Shown here piece by piece: positions 13,755 through 16,093 of a DNA stretch of 16,093 bases (the stretch's first letter is position 1; every line of letters starts with the position of its first letter). Below the pieces are notes generated by a model, which ran no database searches, was not told the DNA's origin, and worked only from the letters and a program-made list of their open reading frames with translations. Location: assembly GCF_000725545.1 (NCBI RefSeq), contig NZ_JNZP01000051.1:1-16093 (forward strand), read 5' to 3'. The position numbers and the translations under genes were made by a program. This DNA is from Streptomyces exfoliatus (GTDB lineage Bacteria > Actinomycetota > Actinomycetes > Streptomycetales > Streptomycetaceae).

Positions 13755-14396
13755 ATGGGTGCTGAGCAGTTCCCGCTCGGATCGCACCGGATGCCGCCTT
13801 ACGGCCTCGACGCAGGTGACATGCCTGGCGGTGACGCTGTTTACAACCGGCTTCTCAACGACCGTATCGTCTTCCTCGGAAAGGAAGTCGACGACGAGAT
13901 CGCGAATCGCATCACCGCGCAGTTGCTGATGCTCGCGGCGGACCCGACCCGCGACATTTACCTGTACATCAATTCCCCCGGTGGCTCCGTCACCGCGGGA
14001 ATGGCCGTGTACGACACGATGCAGTACATCAAGAACGACGTCGTCACCATCGCCATGGGGTTCTGCGCCTCCATGGGCCAGTTCCTGCTCACCGCGGGCG
14101 CGCCCGGCAAGCGCTTCGCGCTGCCGCACACCAAGATCCTGATGCACCAGCCCTCGGCCGGATTCGCCGGCTCCGCGTCGGACATCAAGATCTACGTGGA
14201 CCAGCTGAAGCGCACCAAGCTGGAGATGGCCGAGCTCATCGCCCATCACTCCGGCCAGTCCACCGAGACGATCACCCGCGACTCGGACCGCGACCGCTGG
14301 TTCACCGCGCAGGAGGCCAAGGACTACGGCCTGATCGACGAGGTCATGTCGGTGACGTCCGCGACCCCCGGCCTCGGCGCCGTCTCTCCCCGCTAG
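13755..14396 (+). CDS. clpP: ClpP-family ATP-dependent protease subunit with complete triad
   Basis: This is a proteolytic subunit of the Clp protease, expected to form heptameric rings that degrade proteins unfolded by ClpX or ClpC. It is 213 residues. The catalytic triad is complete: Ser106 in GFCASMG, His131 in ILMHQPSAG, and Asp180 in SDRDRWF. YINSPGGSVTAGMAVYDTMQ (71-90) is the conserved core, and the glycine-rich handle GFAGSASDI is intact. The N-terminus (about 25 residues, with two Met-Pro pairs) is unlike E. coli ClpP and may hold a propeptide or axial loop. ATG at 13755 follows GGGGAG by 8 nt; an in-frame GTG at 13746 is the alternative. It resembles the ClpP1-like partner of actinobacterial heteromeric pairs and lies 58 bp before the second clpP. 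Whether it is a core or accessory copy cannot be told from the window. Confidence 0.95.
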   Translation: MGAEQFPLGSHRMPPYGLDAGDMPGGDAVYNRLLNDRIVFLGKEVDDEIANRITAQLLMLAADPTRDIYLYINSPGGSVTAGMAVYDTMQYIKNDVVTIAMGFCASMGQFLLTAGAPGKRFALPHTKILMHQPSAGFAGSASDIKIYVDQLKRTKLEMAELIAHHSGQSTETITRDSDRDRWFTAQEAKDYGLIDEVMSVTSATPGLGAVSPR

Positions 14397-14454
14397 TTCT
14401 TCCCCCGCCTCCCGGCGGATCCAGCACCCATCCCCACCCGGAGGACCGCGCGCC

Positions 14455-15123
14455 ATGAGCACGCCCACTTCTTCCCCAGCATCCGGACCGGCCGGCTCCG
14501 GTGCCATGCTCCCGCAGAGCCGCTACATCGTGCCGCGTTTCATCGAGCGCACGTCACAGGGCACCAGGGAGTACGACCCCTACGCCAAGCTCTTCGAGGA
14601 GCGCATCATCTTCCTCGGTCACGAGGTCGACGACGTCGTGGCGAACGACATCATGGCCCAGCTGTTATGCCTGGAGTCCCTGGATCCGGACCGGGACATC
14701 TCCCTGTACATCAACTCGCCCGGCGGCTCCCTGACGGCGCTCACCGCCGTCTACGACACCATGCAGTTCGTCAAGCCCGACATCCAGACCGTCTGTCTGG
14801 GACAGGCCAACTCGGTGGCCGCCGTGATCCTGGCCACCGGTACGCCCGGCAAGCGCGCGGCCCTGCCCAGCGCCCGGATCCTGCTGCAGCAGCCGCACAG
14901 CCACGGCACGCAGGGCCAGGTCTCCGACCTGGTGATCCAGGCCACCGAGGTGCAGCGTCAGCGTGCGCTGGTGGAAGGCATGCTCGCCGAACACACCCTG
15001 CGGGACCCGGACCAGATCCGTGAGGACGTCGAGCGGGACAACGTCCTCACCGCCGAACAGGCGCTGGAGTTCGGGCTGATCGACCACGTCATCAGCCCGC
15101 GTTCCCTCGTCCGCGCCCGCTGA
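14455..15123 (+). CDS. clpP: ClpP-family subunit with catalytic His replaced by Gln
   Basis: This is the second Clp proteolytic-type subunit, 222 residues, most like the ClpP2 side of Streptomyces pairs (YIVPRFIERTSQGTREYDPYA at 24-44, split in the middle; LCLESLDPDRDIS). Ser120 (GQANSVAA) and Asp195 (VERDNVL) of the triad are present, but the segment that normally reads LIHQP reads LLQQP, placing Gln145 (codon CAG at 14887) at the catalytic His. His148 and His150 follow nearby but are out of register. GQANS also replaces the usual GQAAS. The subunit is probably a non-catalytic or impaired partner in a mixed tetradecamer. Leu71 is encoded by TTA (14665-14667), the rare codon read by bldA tRNA. 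The ATG follows GGAGG with a spacing of about 9 nt. It is cotranscribed with the first clpP. Confidence 0.94.
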   Translation: MSTPTSSPASGPAGSGAMLPQSRYIVPRFIERTSQGTREYDPYAKLFEERIIFLGHEVDDVVANDIMAQLLCLESLDPDRDISLYINSPGGSLTALTAVYDTMQFVKPDIQTVCLGQANSVAAVILATGTPGKRAALPSARILLQQPHSHGTQGQVSDLVIQATEVQRQRALVEGMLAEHTLRDPDQIREDVERDNVLTAEQALEFGLIDHVISPRSLVRAR

Positions 15124-15153
15124 CGGACACGCGCGGGCGGATCCGTCGACGGC

Positions 15154-15189
15154 CGGCGGGGCCGGGGAGTCCGCTCCCCGGCCCCGCCG
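15154..15189. terminator. bidirectional terminator between clpP operon and regulator
   Basis: A 16-bp perfect GC stem (15154-15169 with 15174-15189; arms start CGGCGGGG) encloses the loop TCCG. It sits between the convergent stops at 15123 and 15197 and should end both transcripts. Confidence 0.85.
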
Positions 15190-15196
15190 TCGCCGC

Positions 15197-15868
15197 TCAG
15201 CGGCCGGACAGCTGCGGCAGGTGGTAGACGACCTCGAGCGAGGGGTGCATGCCGTCGGCGAGGATGACGAGGCGCATCGGGACCGTGCCGTGCCGGGGGT
15301 GACGGAGCCGCCGGACCTGCGGTTCCGTGTTGAGCACCCGGTACTCGTCCCACCAGGTCCGGAAGTCGCCGCTGACCTGCTTGAGGTCGTCGACCATCTC
15401 GCTGACGCAGCTCCGGCCGGGGAAACCGGCCGACACCGCGCGGAGCCTGCCGACCTGGTCCCGGGCGTCGCGCCGCCAGTCGGCCAGCCGCACCCTCGCC
15501 TCCGGCACGGTGAACAGCCACCAGAGCAGGTTCCGGCGGGCCTCCGGCATGCGGCCGAAGTCGGTGTACCACTCGACGGCGGCCTCGTTCCAGCCGAGGA
15601 CGTCCCCCATCTTGTTCACGATGTACGCGGGGTTGGGGCTCAGCGAGTCGGCCACCTGCTGCAGGGCCGCCTCGGTGGGCGCGTGTCGTCTTTCGATGCG
15701 CTGGGGGAAGGTCCGGCTGTGGACGAGCTGGTGCATGTACGCGCGCTCGTGCTCGGCCAGATTGAGGGCGCCGGCCAGGCTGTCCAGGACCTTGAATGAT
15801 GGAGAAACGTTCCTCCCCTGTTCGAGGAGCGTGTACCAGGTGAGGCTCAGACCCGCGAGTGCCGCCAC
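15197..15868 (-). CDS. MmyB-like XRE-family transcriptional regulator, 5' end disrupted or start unclear
   Basis: This is a DNA-binding regulator with an N-terminal helix-turn-helix and a C-terminal MmyB-like (PAS-like, ligand-binding) domain. From GTG 15868 the HTH reads VAALAGLSLTWYTLLEQGR, and the C-terminal domain has NPAYIVNKMGDVLGWNEAA, RNLLWWLF, DWRRDARDQVGRLR, FRTWWDEY and HPRHGTVPMRL, all typical. Family-like sequence continues upstream in frame to about 15997 (ELAHFLRTRRERLTPADV, LPNGSRRRTPGLRREE). Yet no ATG, GTG or TTG occurs between the in-frame stop at 16024-16022 and 15868. GTG 15868 (GGAGG only 2 nt away) would remove the first helix. The gene is therefore probably truncated by the adjacent IS-like sequence, or uses an unusual start. 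Two TTA codons lie in the upstream part (15958-15956 and 15997-15995). It is convergent with the clpP operon. Confidence 0.75.
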   Translation of the reverse strand: MAALAGLSLTWYTLLEQGRNVSPSFKVLDSLAGALNLAEHERAYMHQLVHSRTFPQRIERRHAPTEAALQQVADSLSPNPAYIVNKMGDVLGWNEAAVEWYTDFGRMPEARRNLLWWLFTVPEARVRLADWRRDARDQVGRLRAVSAGFPGRSCVSEMVDDLKQVSGDFRTWWDEYRVLNTEPQVRRLRHPRHGTVPMRLVILADGMHPSLEVVYHLPQLSGR

Positions 15869-16000
15869 TTCCTCCCGACGGAGGCCGGGCGTGCGACGCC
15901 GGGAGCCGTTCGGGAGATGGACATCCGCCGGAGTGAGTCTTTCGCGTCGAGTGCGTAAGAAATGAGCGAGTTCCTGCCTGCTGACTTCGTTGTCTAATAC

Positions 16001-16093
16001 TCCAGCTGTAGATCGTGATCTTCATGTCTGATCGGCGGCTTGCCGGTGGTAATGGCTGGTTCTGGATCGGGCCTGGTGGCGGCGCCGCCAGAG
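16001..16093 (-). mobile_element. possible insertion-sequence end, partial
   Basis: The sequence from about 16001 to the right edge looks unlike its neighbours (lower GC). It holds the end of a minus-strand reading frame (see next entry), followed by AGATCACGATCTACAGCTGGAGTA up to the regulator; positions 16010-16021 form an inverted repeat AGATC-N2-GATCT. Its placement just where the regulator loses its start suggests an insertion. The element boundary and family are not certain because the element runs off the window. Confidence 0.4.
16022..16093 (-). CDS. possible transposase C-terminus, partial
   Basis: The minus strand reads LWRRRHQARSRTSHYHRQAA and ends DQT before TGA at 16024-16022. 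Arg/His-rich tails of the form WRRRHQ.RA..SHYRR occur at the C-terminus of several Streptomyces DDE transposases of the IS4/IS701 type, from memory rather than from a search. Only 23 residues are visible, so the assignment is tentative. Its stop codon is in the same frame as the interrupted regulator gene. Confidence 0.35.
   Translation of the reverse strand, partial: LWRRRHQARSRTSHYHRQAADQT

Noticed and set aside
16024..16093. Plus-strand frame beginning ATG at 16024 and running off the edge
   Set aside because: There is no ribosome site before it, and the minus strand reads more convincingly as a transposase tail; too short to support.
1..16093. tRNA, rRNA or CRISPR arrays
   Set aside because: None were recognised; the only short repeats are the two 13-bp tandem arrays, which have no spacers.

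Overview
The window looks like a Streptomyces (high-GC actinomycete) accessory region. The reasons are very high GC with strong third-position GC bias, gene families typical of the genus (PAS/GAF/PP2C/HATPase fusions, MmyB-like regulators, paired clpP genes, GH109 enzymes with Tat signals), apparently leaderless genes, and rare TTA codons. Both ends look like insertion-sequence remnants: an IS5/IS427-type element running off the left edge (1-415) and, more tentatively, a transposase C-terminus running off the right edge (about 16001-16093).

Layout. (1) 415-2817, minus: an 800-residue RsbU-like phosphatase with an anti-sigma-type kinase domain, ending exactly at the left IS. (2) 2933-5835: an amino-sugar-type catabolic locus, with a minus-strand pair (AgaS-like SIS protein, then a GatY/KbaY-like class II aldolase) divergent from a DeoR-family regulator; the 223-bp spacer carries an AT-rich set of repeats. 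(3) 5913-8388, minus: a Tat-exported GH109-type protein (family activity alpha-N-acetylgalactosaminidase) followed by a secreted NEW3/beta-sandwich protein. Together, 2 and 3 suggest release of GalNAc-type sugars outside the cell and cleavage of a tagatose/ketose bisphosphate inside it, but no deacetylase, kinase or transporter is present. (4) 8633-11754, minus: a compact cassette SDR -> PGI/PMI-like SIS protein -> class I aminotransferase, pathway unknown. (5) 11859-13326, minus: a SAM methyltransferase and a dienelactone-hydrolase-like protein without a recognisable nucleophile, both apparently leaderless. (6) 13755-15123, plus: two tandem clpP genes. The first has a full Ser-His-Asp triad; the second has Gln where the catalytic His should be, and a TTA codon. 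(7) 15197-about 16000, minus: an MmyB-like XRE regulator, convergent with clpP, whose 5' end has no usual start codon and abuts the right IS-like sequence.

The strongest candidate for something new is the clpP pair (one complete subunit, one His-less and TTA-bearing) next to a disrupted regulator. The SDR/SIS/aminotransferase cassette is second. All assignments come from reading motifs by eye; no database search was run.
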